This document shows positions 7,760 through 17,318 of a stretch of 64,000 nt of DNA, piece by piece. The notes under the pieces are model-generated. The model saw only the letters and a program-made list of their open reading frames with translations, was not told where the DNA came from and made no database searches. The translations under genes were made by a program, and so were the position numbers. Each line of letters starts with the position of its first letter. The first letter of the stretch is position 1. Origin of the DNA: Comamonas antarctica (GTDB taxonomy: Bacteria > Pseudomonadota > Gammaproteobacteria > Burkholderiales > Burkholderiaceae_C); assembly GCF_013363755.1 (NCBI RefSeq), contig NZ_CP054840.1, positions 1,667,501-1,731,500 on the forward strand, in the 5' to 3' direction.

Positions 7760-10492
7760 TCAGTCCGCCAAAGCGCGGGTCACGACCTCGCGGACATCGT
7801 TGCTGAGGTCCGGGCGCGCGGCCACGCGCGCGATCGCCTCGCGCGCGGCGCTGCGGTAGGGCTCGGCCAGCTTCTTCCAGCGGTCGAGGGCGCGCGCCAG
7901 GCGCGCCGCGACCTGTGGGTTGATGGCGTCGAGCTCGAGCACGCGTTCGCACCAGAAGCGGTAGCCGCCGGCATCGGCGCGGTGGAACGCGCCGGGATTG
8001 CCGTTGCAGAAGCTGAAGATCACGCTGCGGGCGCGGTTCGGGTTCTGCAGCTGGAAGTCCGGATGCAGCATCAACTGCTTGACGGCGGGCAGGATCTGGC
8101 CGCCGCGGTCGGTGGCCCCGGCCTGCAGCGCAAACCACTTGTCCAGCACCAGCGCTTCGCCCTTGAACAGCGCGTGAAAGCGCGCCAGCGCGTCGTTGGC
8201 CAGCGGGTGGCCGCTGTTGACCAGTGCCGACAGCGCGTTGAAGCGGTCGGTCATGTTGCCTGCGTCCTTGAACGCCTGGTAGGCGCGGCCCGGCCACACG
8301 GCATCGCCGCTGCGGCGCGCGTCAAGGCACAGCATGTGCAGCGCCATGCCGGTCAGCGCGCGCCGGCCCGACGAGACCGGATCGGGGCGGTAGGCGCCCG
8401 AGTCGCGGTGGTTTTCCCAAGCCCAGGCCCAGTCGCCCTGCAGCGCCGCGGCCAGCTGCTGGCGCAGGGTCTCGCGCACCGCGTGCACGCGCTGCGGGTC
8501 GACGACTTCGAGCTGCTCGGACAGATAGCTTTCCGAGGGCAGGGTCAGCACCAGTTCCTTGTAGGCCGCGTCCAGCGTGGGATGGCGCAGCACCTCGCGC
8601 ATGGCTTGCGCGAAGCGCTCTGGCAGCAGGTTCTCGGCGATCTCGCCGTTGGCGTCGACGATGACCGCCGGGTTGTTGATCGCGCCCAGGGCAATGCGCT
8701 GGGCCAGTTGCTGTCCGGCTTCCCAGCGGTTGAACGCATCGCTGTCCTGCGCCAGCAGCGTCAGCAGCGCGTCTTCGCTGTAGTCGTAATGCAGCGCGAC
8801 CGGCGCGGTGAAGCCGCGCAGCAGCGAGGGCACGGGCTCCAGCGCCACGTTGCTGAACTGGAACGACTGCTCGGCTTCGCTCAGCACCAGCAGGGAGCTG
8901 GCGGCGGGGCTGCGGGCCACGCCCGCGGCATCGAGCAGCTGCACGGTCTGCGCTTGCCCGTCCTCGGTCAGCAGGCCGACTTCGACGGGAATCACGAACG
9001 GCAGCTTCTCGGGTTGGCCGGGCGTGGGCGCGCAGCTCTGGCGCAGCGTCAGCGTATAGGTCTGGGCGGCGGCGTCATAGCTGCCGCTGGCCGCGACCTG
9101 GGGCGTGCCGGCCTGGCTGTACCAGCGCTTGAACTGCTCCAGGCGCTGGCTCAGTTCGCTGCCGGGGTTGGCGTCGGCAATGGCCTGGGCGAAATCGTCG
9201 CAGGTCACGGCCTGGCCGTCGTGGCGCTCGAAATACAGCGCCATGCCCTTGGCAAAGCCTTCGCGGCCGACCAGCGTGTGCATCATGCGCACGACCTCCG
9301 CACCCTTCTCGTAGATCGTGACGGTGTAGAAGTTGTTGATCTCGAGGTAGCTGTCGGGGCGCACCGGGTGCGCCATCGGGCCCGCGTCCTCGGCGAACTG
9401 CACGGTGCGCAGCACGCGCACGTCCTCGATGCGCTTGACGGCGCGCGCCGAGGGCGTGCCGGCCAGGTCCATGCTGAATTCCTGGTCGCGAAAGACCGTG
9501 AGGCCTTCCTTGAGGCTCAGCTGGAACCAGTCGCGGCAGGTGATGCGGTTGCCGGTCCAGTTGTGGAAGTACTCATGGCCGACCACGCTCTCGATGTTCG
9601 CGTAGTCGACATCGGTGGCCGTGGCCTGGTTCGCCAGCACATACTTCGTGTTGAAGATGTTCAGGCCCTTGTTCTCCATCGCGCCCATGTTGAAGTCGCT
9701 GGTGGCGACGATCATGAAGCGGTCGAGGTCCAGCGGCAGGCCGAAGCGCGCTTCGTCCCAGGCCACGCTGGCCATCAGCGAGTTCATCGCATGTTCGGTT
9801 TTCTCGAGGTCGCCAGGGCGCACGAAGACCTGCAGCAGATGCTCCTTGCCGGCGCGGCTGGTGATGCGCTGCTCGCGCGCCACCAACTGGCCCGCGACCA
9901 GCGCGAACAGGTAGCTGGGCTTGCGGTGCGGATCGACCCACTTCGCGAAGTGCCGGCCCTCGTTGCCCGCGCCGGCCAGATCGCCGCTGTCGACCAGGTT
10001 GCCGTTCGACAGCAGCACCGGGAACTGCGCCTTGTCGGCGCGCAGCGTCACGGTATACATCGCCATGACGTCGGGGCGGTCGAGGAAGTAGGTGATGCGC
10101 CGGAAGCCCTCGGCTTCACACTGCGTGAAGAACGTGCCCTCGCTCACATACAGGCCCATCAGCTTGGTGTTCTTGACCGGCGAGCAGGTGGTGAAGATCT
10201 CCAGCTCGACGGGCTCCTCGCCCGCGGGCAGGTTCTCGAGCACCAGCGCGCTGCCATCCATCTTGAATGACGTGCCGCCGCCGTTGACCATCACGCGCGC
10301 GAGATTCAACTCGTCACCGTCGAGACGCAGGGCCTGGGCCGGCACGCCGGGGTTGCGGCGCACGCGCATGCGGTTGAGCACGCGGGTCTTGGCCGGGTCG
10401 AGATCGAAAGTCAGGTCCACCGTGTCGATCCACCAGGCAGGGGCCTGGTAGTCGGCACGTTGGGTCGGTTTCGCTTGTCCTTCACGCAGCAT
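7760..10492 (-). CDS. pepN: Aminopeptidase N (M1 metallopeptidase)
   Basis: The 910-residue protein has full-length PepN architecture. The exopeptidase motif is MGAMENKG at residues 269-276. The zinc site is H306-E-Y-F-H310 with the third ligand Glu329 exactly 18 residues on (SLKEGL), and the later Tyr lies in FYTVTIYEKGAEVVRMM. A long C-terminal alpha-helical domain follows. It is a cytoplasmic enzyme removing N-terminal residues from peptides during protein turnover. The gene begins 12 bases after the prfB stop codon, so the two are probably co-transcribed. Confidence 0.97.
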   Translation of the reverse strand: MLREGQAKPTQRADYQAPAWWIDTVDLTFDLDPAKTRVLNRMRVRRNPGVPAQALRLDGDELNLARVMVNGGGTSFKMDGSALVLENLPAGEEPVELEIFTTCSPVKNTKLMGLYVSEGTFFTQCEAEGFRRITYFLDRPDVMAMYTVTLRADKAQFPVLLSNGNLVDSGDLAGAGNEGRHFAKWVDPHRKPSYLFALVAGQLVAREQRITSRAGKEHLLQVFVRPGDLEKTEHAMNSLMASVAWDEARFGLPLDLDRFMIVATSDFNMGAMENKGLNIFNTKYVLANQATATDVDYANIESVVGHEYFHNWTGNRITCRDWFQLSLKEGLTVFRDQEFSMDLAGTPSARAVKRIEDVRVLRTVQFAEDAGPMAHPVRPDSYLEINNFYTVTIYEKGAEVVRMMHTLVGREGFAKGMALYFERHDGQAVTCDDFAQAIADANPGSELSQRLEQFKRWYSQAGTPQVAASGSYDAAAQTYTLTLRQSCAPTPGQPEKLPFVIPVEVGLLTEDGQAQTVQLLDAAGVARSPAASSLLVLSEAEQSFQFSNVALEPVPSLLRGFTAPVALHYDYSEDALLTLLAQDSDAFNRWEAGQQLAQRIALGAINNPAVIVDANGEIAENLLPERFAQAMREVLRHPTLDAAYKELVLTLPSESYLSEQLEVVDPQRVHAVRETLRQQLAAALQGDWAWAWENHRDSGAYRPDPVSSGRRALTGMALHMLCLDARRSGDAVWPGRAYQAFKDAGNMTDRFNALSALVNSGHPLANDALARFHALFKGEALVLDKWFALQAGATDRGGQILPAVKQLMLHPDFQLQNPNRARSVIFSFCNGNPGAFHRADAGGYRFWCERVLELDAINPQVAARLARALDRWKKLAEPYRSAAREAIARVAARPDLSNDVREVVTRALAD

Positions 10493-10504
10493 GATGTTCC
10501 TCCC

Positions 10505-11609
10505 TTAGATGCCTTGCTTGAGCGAGGCTTCGATGAACGCGTCGAGGTCGCCGTCGAGCACTTTCTGCGTCGCGGAGATTTCAACGTTGGTGCGCAGGTC
10601 CTTGATGCGGCTGTTGTCCAGCACATACGAACGGATCTGATGGCCCCAGCCGACGTCGGTCTTGGTGTCTTCGAGCTTTTGCTGCTCTTCCATGCGTTTG
10701 CGCATCTCGAAGTCGTAGAGGCGCGAGCGCAGACGTTGCCAGGCCACGTCGCGATTGCTGTGCTGGCTGCGGCCGTCTTGGCATTGCACCACGATGCCGG
10801 TCGGGATGTGTGTCAGACGCACTGCCGAGTCGGTCTTGTTGATGTGCTGGCCGCCCGCGCCCGAGGCGCGGTAGGTGTCGGTGCGCACGTCCGACGGGTT
10901 GATCGTGATCTCGATCGAGTCGTCGATCTCGGGATACACGAACAGCGAGGCAAAGCTGGTGTGGCGGCCGCCCGAGGAGTCGAACGGGCTCTTGCGCACC
11001 AGGCGGTGCACGCCGGTTTCGGTGCGCAGCAGGCCGAACGCGTACTCGCCTTCGACGCGGATGGTCGCGCTCTTGATGCCGGCAACGTCGCCTGGCGTTT
11101 CTTCCTGGACTTCGGTCTTGAAGCCCTTGCGCTCGGCGTACTTGAGGTACTGGCGCAGCAGCATGCTGGCCCAGTCGCAGGCTTCGGTGCCACCGGCGCC
11201 GGCCTGGATGTCGATGAAGCAGTTCAGCGGATCGGCCTCATGGCGGAACATGCGGCGGAATTCGAGTTCCTCCACCAGCGGGCGCAGCTTCTCGGTTTCG
11301 GCTTCGATCGTGCGCAGGCCGTCCTCGTCGTCCTCCTCGCGGCTCATCTCGAACAGCTCGGTGTTGTCGGCGAGTTCGTTGGCGAGCTTTTCCAGCGTCA
11401 GCACGACGCCGTCCAGCGACTTCTTTTCCTTGCCCAGTTCCTGCGCCTTCTTCGGATCATTCCAGACGGCGGGGTCTTCGAGCGAGGCGTTGACGGTTCT
11501 CAGGCGTTCGTATTTGGCATCGTAGTCAAAGATACCTCCGTAGATCTGCCGCGCGCTGCGTCAGATCTTCGAGGGTGTTGCCGATGAGGTTGATGCGTTC
11601 TGCTTCCAT
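10505..11609 (-). CDS. prfB: Peptide chain release factor 2, expressed by +1 programmed frameshift
   Basis: RF2 recognises UGA and UAA stop codons. The gene is in two frames: 27 codons from the ATG at 11609 to an in-frame TGA at 11528-11526, then 340 codons in the +1 frame from 11527, giving 367 residues, the usual length. Domain marks include the stop-codon tripeptide SPF at about residues 207-209 and the catalytic GGQ at about 252-254 ([14 protein letters not shown]). The frameshift is an autoregulatory device of RF2, so the gene is intact, not broken. It probably leads a transcript with pepN. The first frame begins [16 protein letters not shown]. Confidence 0.96.
11525..11540 (-). promoter_or_regulatory. 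prfB programmed +1 frameshift site
   Basis: On the minus strand the sequence reads CGGAGG-TAT-CTT-TGA-C. It has an internal Shine-Dalgarno-like GGAGG three bases before the slippery CTT codon, followed by UGA and C, the weakest termination context. The spacing equals that of the characterised E. coli site. When RF2 is scarce, the ribosome slips from CTT to TTT, skipping one base at 11528, and continues with GAC. Confidence 0.95.
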
Positions 11610-11705
11610 GATGCGTCCTGTGTGTTCTTGAGAATGAATCGGCGATTTTCTCATGCACAGGGCATGGTTCGGCGCAAAGCCCCGGGAGCGGGACATTTAT
11701 GCGGG

Positions 11706-11733
11706 AAAAAACGCGGGGCGCGGCCGCCCCGCG
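11706..11733 (-). terminator. Intrinsic terminator after the chemoreceptor gene
   Basis: In the minus direction the hairpin CGCGGGGCG / CGCCCCGCG with a four-base loop is followed by six T residues. It begins five bases after the chemoreceptor stop codon and separates that gene from prfB. Confidence 0.85.
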
Positions 11734-11737
11734 CGGC

Positions 11738-13477
11738 TCAGAAGCTTTCCCAGTCGCTTTCGTTGCCCAGTGCCTTGGGCGCGCGCGGCGCGGCGGCCGG
11801 GGCGGGCGCGGGCGCGGCGCGCACTGCCGGGGCCGGGCGCACCGGGGGCGCCACGGGCTTGGCGGCGGGCTCAATGGCCACGGCAGCGGGTGCAGCCACG
11901 GCCGCAGCCGAGGCGGGCAGGGCTGCCGCGCCGCCCAGGTCGAACACGCTGACCACCTTCAGCAGCGCCGAGGCCTGGCCCTGCAGCGCATCGGTGGCGG
12001 CGGCGGCTTCCTCGACCAGCGCAGCGTTCTGCTGCGTCATCTGGTCCATCTGCGTGATGGCCTGGTTGACCTGCTCGATGCCCTGGGTCTGCTCATGGCT
12101 CGCGGCCGTGATCTCGCCCATGATGTCGGTCACGCGGCGCACGCTCAGCACGATTTCCTCCATGGTCTTGCCGGCCTGCTCGACCTGGCCGTTGCCTTCC
12201 TCGACCTTGTGCACCGAGTCGTCGATCAGCTGCTTGATTTCCTTCGCCGCCGAGGCCGAGCGCTGGGCCAGCGTGCGGACTTCGGAGGCCACCACGGCAA
12301 AGCCGCGGCCCTGGTCGCCGGCGCGCGCAGCCTCGACGGCGGCGTTGAGCGCAAGAATGTTGGTCTGGAAGGCAATCGAGTCGATGACGCCGATGATGTC
12401 GACGATCTTGCGCGACGAGGCATTGATGTCGGACATGGTCTGCACGACCTTGGAGACTGCGTCTCCGCCGCGCACCGCGACCTGGGATGCGGCGCTGGCC
12501 ATCTGGTTGGCCTGCTGCGCGCTGGCCGCGTTCTGCTTCACGGTGGCCGTGAGCTCTTCCATCGATGCCGCGGTCTGCTCGAGCGAACTGGCCTGCTCCT
12601 CGGTGCGCGAGGACAGGTCCTGGTTGCCCGAGGCAATCTGGCTGCTGGCCGTGGCAATCGAGTCCGTGCCCTGGCGCACCTGGCCGACGATCTTCAGCAG
12701 GCTGCCGTTCATGTCCTTGAGGGCCTGCAGCAGCTGGCCGGTCTCATCGCGCGAATGCACCTCGATGCGGCTGCCGAGGTTGCCGGCGGCAACCTGCTGC
12801 GCCAGCTTGACGGCATGCTGCAGGGGGCGCGAAACCGCGCGGGCGATGCCCAGCGCCAGCGCCAGGCCGATCACGATCGAGCCCAGGAGCAGGCCGCCGA
12901 TCCACCAGCGCGCGGCCTCGTAGAGGTCGTCGCCGCGGGTGTTGATGGCCTCGGTGCGTTCGTTGTTGATCTTGTCGAGCTGGTCGAGCTTGTCCTGGAT
13001 CGCCAGCGTGACCTTGAGCGAGTCGCCGCGCAGCTGGTAGGCGGCCTGCTCGCTTTGCACGTCGCGCGACAGCTGCAGGATGGTGGCGGCATGGGCGGCG
13101 TAGCGCTTGAGGTCGGCGCCGATCTCGGCGAGCAGTTCCTGCTCCTTCGGCGTCTTGGCAAACTGCGCGTAGGCGGTGTGCTCCTTGTTCACGATGTCCC
13201 AAAGCAGGGGCATGGACTTTTCATAGCCGGCGGCCTCGTCGGGCGTGGCGGCCAGCAGGTGCTGGGTCATCTGCGCGCGGTGGCGTTGCAGCTGGTACTT
13301 GATGTCTTGCAGCGAGCGCGCTGCGGGCAGGGCCTGGCGCGTGAGGTCGGTGGAGGTCTGGTTGACGCTGTCGAGCTGGAACAGCGCGAACAGGGCGACA
13401 CTGGCGGACAGCAACAGCACGGCTGCAAAGGAAAGCAGCAGCTTGTTGGCCAGCTTCAAGTTAGGAAAGAACTTCAT
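11738..13477 (-). CDS. Methyl-accepting chemotaxis protein with CheR/CheB docking tail
   Basis: A 579-residue transducer of the Tsr/Tar type. Visible parts are a short cytoplasmic start, TM1 (about 11-31), a periplasmic four-helix-bundle-like sensor (about 32-190), TM2 ([22 protein letters not shown]), a HAMP domain and a long signalling coiled coil. The hairpin tip matches the family: [37 protein letters not shown]. After a Pro/Ala-rich linker the protein ends in DWESF, resembling the xWxxF pentapeptide (NWETF in E. coli) that tethers CheR and CheB. The ligand is unknown. A sigma-28 promoter lies upstream at 13579-13605, so expression is probably tied to the flagellar regulon. Confidence 0.95.
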   Translation of the reverse strand: MKFFPNLKLANKLLLSFAAVLLLSASVALFALFQLDSVNQTSTDLTRQALPAARSLQDIKYQLQRHRAQMTQHLLAATPDEAAGYEKSMPLLWDIVNKEHTAYAQFAKTPKEQELLAEIGADLKRYAAHAATILQLSRDVQSEQAAYQLRGDSLKVTLAIQDKLDQLDKINNERTEAINTRGDDLYEAARWWIGGLLLGSIVIGLALALGIARAVSRPLQHAVKLAQQVAAGNLGSRIEVHSRDETGQLLQALKDMNGSLLKIVGQVRQGTDSIATASSQIASGNQDLSSRTEEQASSLEQTAASMEELTATVKQNAASAQQANQMASAASQVAVRGGDAVSKVVQTMSDINASSRKIVDIIGVIDSIAFQTNILALNAAVEAARAGDQGRGFAVVASEVRTLAQRSASAAKEIKQLIDDSVHKVEEGNGQVEQAGKTMEEIVLSVRRVTDIMGEITAASHEQTQGIEQVNQAITQMDQMTQQNAALVEEAAAATDALQGQASALLKVVSVFDLGGAAALPASAAAVAAPAAVAIEPAAKPVAPPVRPAPAVRAAPAPAPAAAPRAPKALGNESDWESF

Positions 13478-13578
13478 GGAGGAGGAAATGGCGGCCAGGC
13501 CGCGGCGCGGTTCGGTAAGGGTTGGGGACCGGGGAAATGCGGCCGATGGCTTTCCGCTCCGGCATCTCCTTGTAGGAC

Positions 13579-13605
13579 TTATCGGACGTTACCAGCAAAC
13601 CCTTA
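13579..13605 (-). promoter_or_regulatory. Sigma-28 (FliA) promoter of the chemoreceptor gene
   Basis: On the minus strand the sequence is TAAG, 15 bases, then TCCGATAA. The known FliA consensus is TAAA-N15-GCCGATAA, so spacing is exact and 10 of 12 element bases match. It lies about 100 bases before the chemoreceptor ATG. Confidence 0.8.
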
Positions 13606-13678
13606 AGGGAAAATGAATCCGGGGCGCGCGTTTGGGAAATGACGCGGGTCAAGAGCCGCCCGCGGGATGCTCCGTGTG

Positions 13679-13768
13679 TACCCTGAGCTTGTCGAGGAGT
13701 GTCGTATCCGCAGCCGTCGCCCGTTCATCCTTCGACAGCTTGCCCTGCGCCAAGCTCAGGACGAACGG
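13679..13768. repeat. Pair of GTTCGTCCTGAGCTTGTCGA-type dispersed repeats, inverted
   Basis: A forward copy (CCTGAGCTTGTCGAGG) lies near 13681-13697 and a reverse copy (CCTTCGACA ... CAAGCTCAGGACGAACGG) at 13729-13768; the reverse copy has about 13 extra bases inside. The same family recurs at 41093-41226, 41293-41330 and 44788-44814. The whole 332-base gap 13478-13809 otherwise holds the chemoreceptor promoter and a GGGCGCCC hairpin at about 13777-13798. I see no gene in it. Confidence 0.7.
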
Positions 13769-13809
13769 TTGATGCCGGGCGCCCCTCGCCGGGCGCCCCT
13801 TTCACCGGC

Positions 13810-15084
13810 TCAGCTGCCGCGCGTCACCGGCACGTCCGCGTCCTTGCCATAGCTGCCGTATTTCCCCAGCTCCCATTTGGCCAGCGCATTGCGGTGCACT
13901 TCGTCCGGGCCGTCGGCAAAGCGCAGCGTGCGCGCGGTGGCGTAGGCATAGGCCAGCGGGAAGTCGTCGCACATGCCGCCGCCGCCGTGGACCTGGATGG
14001 CCCAGTCGATCACCTGGCAGGCCATGCTGGGCGCGACCACCTTGATCATCGCGATCTCGTTGCGCGCGACCTTGTTGCCCGCGGTGTCCATCAGCCACGC
14101 GGCCTTGAGGGTGAGCAGGCGCGCCATGTCGATCCGGCAGCGCGCCTCGGCAATGCGCTCCTGCGTGACCGACTGCTGGGCCACGGTCTTGCCGAAAGCC
14201 GTGCGCGAGCTGGCGCGCTGGCACATCAGCTCGAGCGCGCGCTCGGCCAGGCCGATCAGGCGCATGCAGTGGTGGATGCGGCCTGGGCCCAGCCGGCCCT
14301 GCGCGATCTCGAAGCCGCGGCCTTCGCCCAGCAGGATGTTCGCGACCGGCACGCGCACGTTCTCGAAGTACATCTCGACATGCCCGTGCGGCGCGTCGTC
14401 GTAGCCCAGCACGTTGAGCGGGCGCACGATGCGGATGCCGGGCGTGTCGGCCGGCACCAGCACCATGCTCTGCTGCGAATGCTTGGCGGCTTCGGGATCG
14501 GTCTTGCCCATCACGATGAACACCGCGCAGCGCGGATCGGCCGCGCCCGAGATCCACCACTTGTGGCCGTTGATGACGTAGTCGTTGCCCTGGCGTTCGA
14601 TGCGCGTGCCGATGTTCGTGGCATCGCTCGACGCGACCTCGGGTTCGGTCATGGCGAATGCCGAGCGGATGCGGCCTTCGAGCAGCGGCTTGAGCCAGCG
14701 CTGCTTGTTGGCCTCGTCGCCGTAGCGCGCAATGGTTTCCATGTTGCCGGTATCGGGCGCCGAGCAGTTGAAGACTTCGGACGCCCAGGGCACGCGCCCC
14801 ATGATCTCGGCCAACGGCGCGTACTCCTGATTGGTCAGGCCCGCGCCCTCGTAGCCCGATGCCGCGGCGCTGTCCACGGGCAGGAACAGGTTCCACAGGC
14901 CCGCGGCCTGGGCCTTGGCCTTGAGCTGCTCGATGGTCTGCAGCGCGCTCCAGCGCCGGCCCGCGGCGGTGTTCGCCGCCAGTTCGGCCGCGTAGCCGGC
15001 TTCGGCGGGATAGATGTGCTCCTGCATGAAGCGCTGCAGGCGCGCCTGCAGGTCCTTTGTCTTGGCCGAATATTCGAAGTCCAT
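13810..15084 (-). CDS. Acyl-CoA dehydrogenase, ACAD10/11-like
   Basis: The 424-residue flavoenzyme has the acyl-CoA dehydrogenase fold: an N-terminal helical domain, the FAD-contact strand [17 protein letters not shown], a middle beta domain ([25 protein letters not shown]), and a C-terminal helical domain ending in [22 protein letters not shown]. This style matches the ACAD10/ACAD11 and LvaC branch, whose partner is an aminoglycoside-phosphotransferase-like protein. Such a partner is encoded 93 bases upstream. Characterised relatives act with that kinase on 4-hydroxyacyl-CoAs. The start [16 protein letters not shown] at 15084 follows a GGAGAGCT-like site. Confidence 0.9.
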   Translation of the reverse strand: MDFEYSAKTKDLQARLQRFMQEHIYPAEAGYAAELAANTAAGRRWSALQTIEQLKAKAQAAGLWNLFLPVDSAAASGYEGAGLTNQEYAPLAEIMGRVPWASEVFNCSAPDTGNMETIARYGDEANKQRWLKPLLEGRIRSAFAMTEPEVASSDATNIGTRIERQGNDYVINGHKWWISGAADPRCAVFIVMGKTDPEAAKHSQQSMVLVPADTPGIRIVRPLNVLGYDDAPHGHVEMYFENVRVPVANILLGEGRGFEIAQGRLGPGRIHHCMRLIGLAERALELMCQRASSRTAFGKTVAQQSVTQERIAEARCRIDMARLLTLKAAWLMDTAGNKVARNEIAMIKVVAPSMACQVIDWAIQVHGGGGMCDDFPLAYAYATARTLRFADGPDEVHRNALAKWELGKYGSYGKDADVPVTRGS

Positions 15085-15177
15085 GGAGAGCTCCTCGTGG
15101 TTGCAATGAAGATCGCGCGCGCAGCCCGGCCCGCGCCGGGCGCGTGGGCTAGCCGTCGGTATGTCTGAGAAAAGGGT

Positions 15178-16269
15178 TCAGGCGCCGCTTTTGCGCGCAA
15201 ACGACCAGGCCAACTCCGCCATGGGCCGCGCGGTGTCGCCTGAGGCCTTGGCCTGGGCGCTCGATGCGGTGCCGGCCTCGACGCGCTTGGCAATGCCTTG
15301 CAGGATGGCGGCAATGCGGAACAGGTTGTAGGCCAGGTAGAAGTTCCAGTCGGCGCGCAGCGACTCGGGCGAGGCGATGCCGGTGCGCTCGCAGTAGCGC
15401 CGGATGTAGCTTTCCTCGTCGGGAATGCCCAGCGCGGCGATGTCGAGGCCGCCGATGCCGCGCCCCAGCGTGGCCGGGATGTGCCAGGCCATGCAGTGGT
15501 AGCTGAAGTCGGCCAGTGGATGGCCCAGGGTGGACAGCTCCCAGTCCAGCACCGCGATCACGCGCGGCTCGGTGGGATGGAACATCAGGTTGTCGAGGCG
15601 GTAGTCGCCATGCACGATCGACACCTGCGACATGTCGCGCGCGCTGGCCGGCATGTGGGCCGGCAGCCAGGCCATGAGCTGGTCCATCTCGGGGATGGGC
15701 TGGGTCACCGAGGCCAGGTACTGCTTGCTCCAGCGCGCGATCTGGCGATCGAAGTAATTGCCTGGCTTGCCGTAGTCGGCCAGCCCGCGCTCGGCATACT
15801 TCACCGAGTGCAGCGCCGCGATCACGCGGTTCATCTCGTCGTAGATGGCCGCACGTTCATCGGGGCCCATGCCCGGCAGCGACTGGTCCCAGAGCACGCG
15901 GCCTTCCATGTATTCCATGACGTAGAACGCGCGGCCGATCACCGATTCGTCCTCGCACAGCGCGTACATGCGCGGCACGGGCACGTCGGTGCCATACAAG
16001 CCCTTCATGACCGCGAACTCGCGCTCGATCGCATGGGCCGAAGGCAGCAGCTTGGCCACCGGCCCGGGCTTGGCGCGCAGCACGTAGCTGCGGCCGGGCG
16101 TGACCAGCTTGTAGGTCGGATTGGACTGCCCGCCCTTGAACAACTCGACGCTCAGCGGGCCGGCAAAGCCCGTGACATGGCGCGACAGCCACTCCGACAG
16201 CGCCGCAGTGTCCAGCGCGTGCTGCTCCGAGAGGGGACGGGTACCTACGAAGTGGTCGAAATTGCTCAT
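15178..16269 (-). CDS. APH-like phosphotransferase, ACAD10/11 or LvaA kinase type
   Basis: A 363-residue protein-kinase-like fold of the aminoglycoside phosphotransferase superfamily. Motifs are the N-lobe FKGGQSNPTYKLVTPGRSYVLRAKP with its Lys, the catalytic loop SIVHGDYRLDNLMF (H-G-D-x4-N) and the metal-binding IAVLDWELSTLGHPLADFSYH. Family knowledge: bacterial LvaA and the kinase half of mammalian ACAD10/11 phosphorylate the 4-hydroxyl of 4-hydroxyacyl-CoAs. The next gene is the matching acyl-CoA dehydrogenase. It starts 20 bases after the Crp-like gene stop, so the three form an operon. Antibiotic resistance is unlikely given this context. Confidence 0.88.
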   Translation of the reverse strand: MSNFDHFVGTRPLSEQHALDTAALSEWLSRHVTGFAGPLSVELFKGGQSNPTYKLVTPGRSYVLRAKPGPVAKLLPSAHAIEREFAVMKGLYGTDVPVPRMYALCEDESVIGRAFYVMEYMEGRVLWDQSLPGMGPDERAAIYDEMNRVIAALHSVKYAERGLADYGKPGNYFDRQIARWSKQYLASVTQPIPEMDQLMAWLPAHMPASARDMSQVSIVHGDYRLDNLMFHPTEPRVIAVLDWELSTLGHPLADFSYHCMAWHIPATLGRGIGGLDIAALGIPDEESYIRRYCERTGIASPESLRADWNFYLAYNLFRIAAILQGIAKRVEAGTASSAQAKASGDTARPMAELAWSFARKSGA

Positions 16270-16289
16270 GGCTCAGCGGGTCCTTGTAG

Positions 16290-17009
16290 TCAATGGTCGG
16301 TTTCTGCGATGCGCAGCAGCGTCGGCCGGTCGCGCACCACCAGGCCGCCGGGCTCGATGCGGATGATGTCCTCGCGCTCCATCGCCTTGAGTTCCTGGTT
16401 CACGCGCTGGCGCGAGGCGCCCAGCAATTGCGCCAGCTCCTCCTGCGCAAGCTGCAGCCCGATGCGGATCTCCTGCGCCTCCGACAGGCTGGGCACGCCG
16501 TAGCTGCGCACCAGGTGCAGCAGCTGCTTGGCGAGCCGCGCGCGCAGCGGCAGGGTGTTGAGGTCTTCCACCAGGCCGTAAAGCTGGCGGATGCGGCGCG
16601 CATGCAGGCGCAGCATGGCTTCGGAGAACTCGGCATGCGTGGCGAGGATCTTCTTGAAATCGGCCTTGGACACGCACAGGATGGTGGTCTCGCCATGCGC
16701 ATAGGCATCGTGCGTGCGCCGGTCGCCGTCGAAGATCGCGACATCGCCGAACCAGATGCCCGGCTCGACATAGGTCAGCGTGATGAGCTTGCCCGAAATC
16801 GAGGTCGAGCTCACCCGCACCGCGCCCCTGGCGCAGGCAATCCATTCCTCGGGCGGCTCTCCGCGTGCGCAGATCAGCGTGCCGTCCTTGTAACGTTTGA
16901 CATAGGCGCATCGGAGAATGTCGTGCCTTAGTGAAGGAGATAGAGACGTGAACCAGCGACCGGAGTTGATCGCTTCACGTTCTTCGATAGTAAGAATCGG
17001 GTCGTCCAT
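16290..17009 (-). CDS. Crp/Fnr-family transcriptional regulator
   Basis: A 239-residue regulator with an N-terminal cyclic-nucleotide-binding-like beta-roll (YVKRYKDGTLICARGEPPEEWIACARGAVRVSS; GDVAIFDGDRRTHDAYAHGETTILCVSK), a dimerisation helix, and a C-terminal winged helix (LAQEELAQLLGASRQRVNQELKAMEREDIIRIEPGGLVV). No Fnr-type N-terminal cysteine cluster is seen, so it is not an obvious oxygen sensor. The effector is unknown. The start MDDPILTIEERE at 17009 gives normal family length. It leads an apparent operon with the phosphotransferase and acyl-CoA dehydrogenase and may regulate them. Confidence 0.9.
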   Translation of the reverse strand: MDDPILTIEEREAINSGRWFTSLSPSLRHDILRCAYVKRYKDGTLICARGEPPEEWIACARGAVRVSSTSISGKLITLTYVEPGIWFGDVAIFDGDRRTHDAYAHGETTILCVSKADFKKILATHAEFSEAMLRLHARRIRQLYGLVEDLNTLPLRARLAKQLLHLVRSYGVPSLSEAQEIRIGLQLAQEELAQLLGASRQRVNQELKAMEREDIIRIEPGGLVVRDRPTLLRIAETDH

Positions 17010-17318
17010 GGCCTGTCTTTTGCGTGACTGATGACTGGGATGATTGTCGCGTGCGGGACCGGGGGTGGCGGGCCGGACCGTCGGCTTGCTTGTCGCATGG
17101 GTGTCTGCGCAGCGACCGGGCGGTGTGACGCCCCAAGGATAACTGCGCCGGCGTTTGCTGCGCGCAGCGCGCGCGTGCTGGCGGGCGGGTGTTTGTCCGC
17201 GACAGGTACCGTTCAGGACGGCAGCAGCGCTGCTTTTGCCGGAAAAAGCCGCAAAAATGCGGCTTGGGGCGCCGCGGCATCCGTATATGCCAAAATTCAA
17301 GCCAGGGGGAAAGCTGCT
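17010..17318. other. Divergent intergenic region, Crp-like regulator / FimV-like gene
   Basis: This 309-base gap separates two divergent genes and must hold both promoters. I could not assign -35 and -10 elements with confidence. Just before the plus-strand gene a GGGGGA run (17304-17310) is the likely ribosome-binding site. I see no small gene or stable RNA here. Confidence 0.4.

Noticed and set aside
6728..10270. 1180-codon plus-strand frame opposite pepN and fbp
   Set aside because: It is the shadow of GC-rich codons of pepN and fbp; the composition is rich in Arg, Ala, His and Val without motifs.
13667..13852. Short plus-strand frame in the 13.7 kb repeat region
   Set aside because: It is made of dispersed repeat sequence and has no ribosome-binding site.
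15178..16269. Aminoglycoside resistance gene
   Set aside because: The APH fold is shared, but pairing with an ACAD11-like gene indicates acyl-CoA metabolism.
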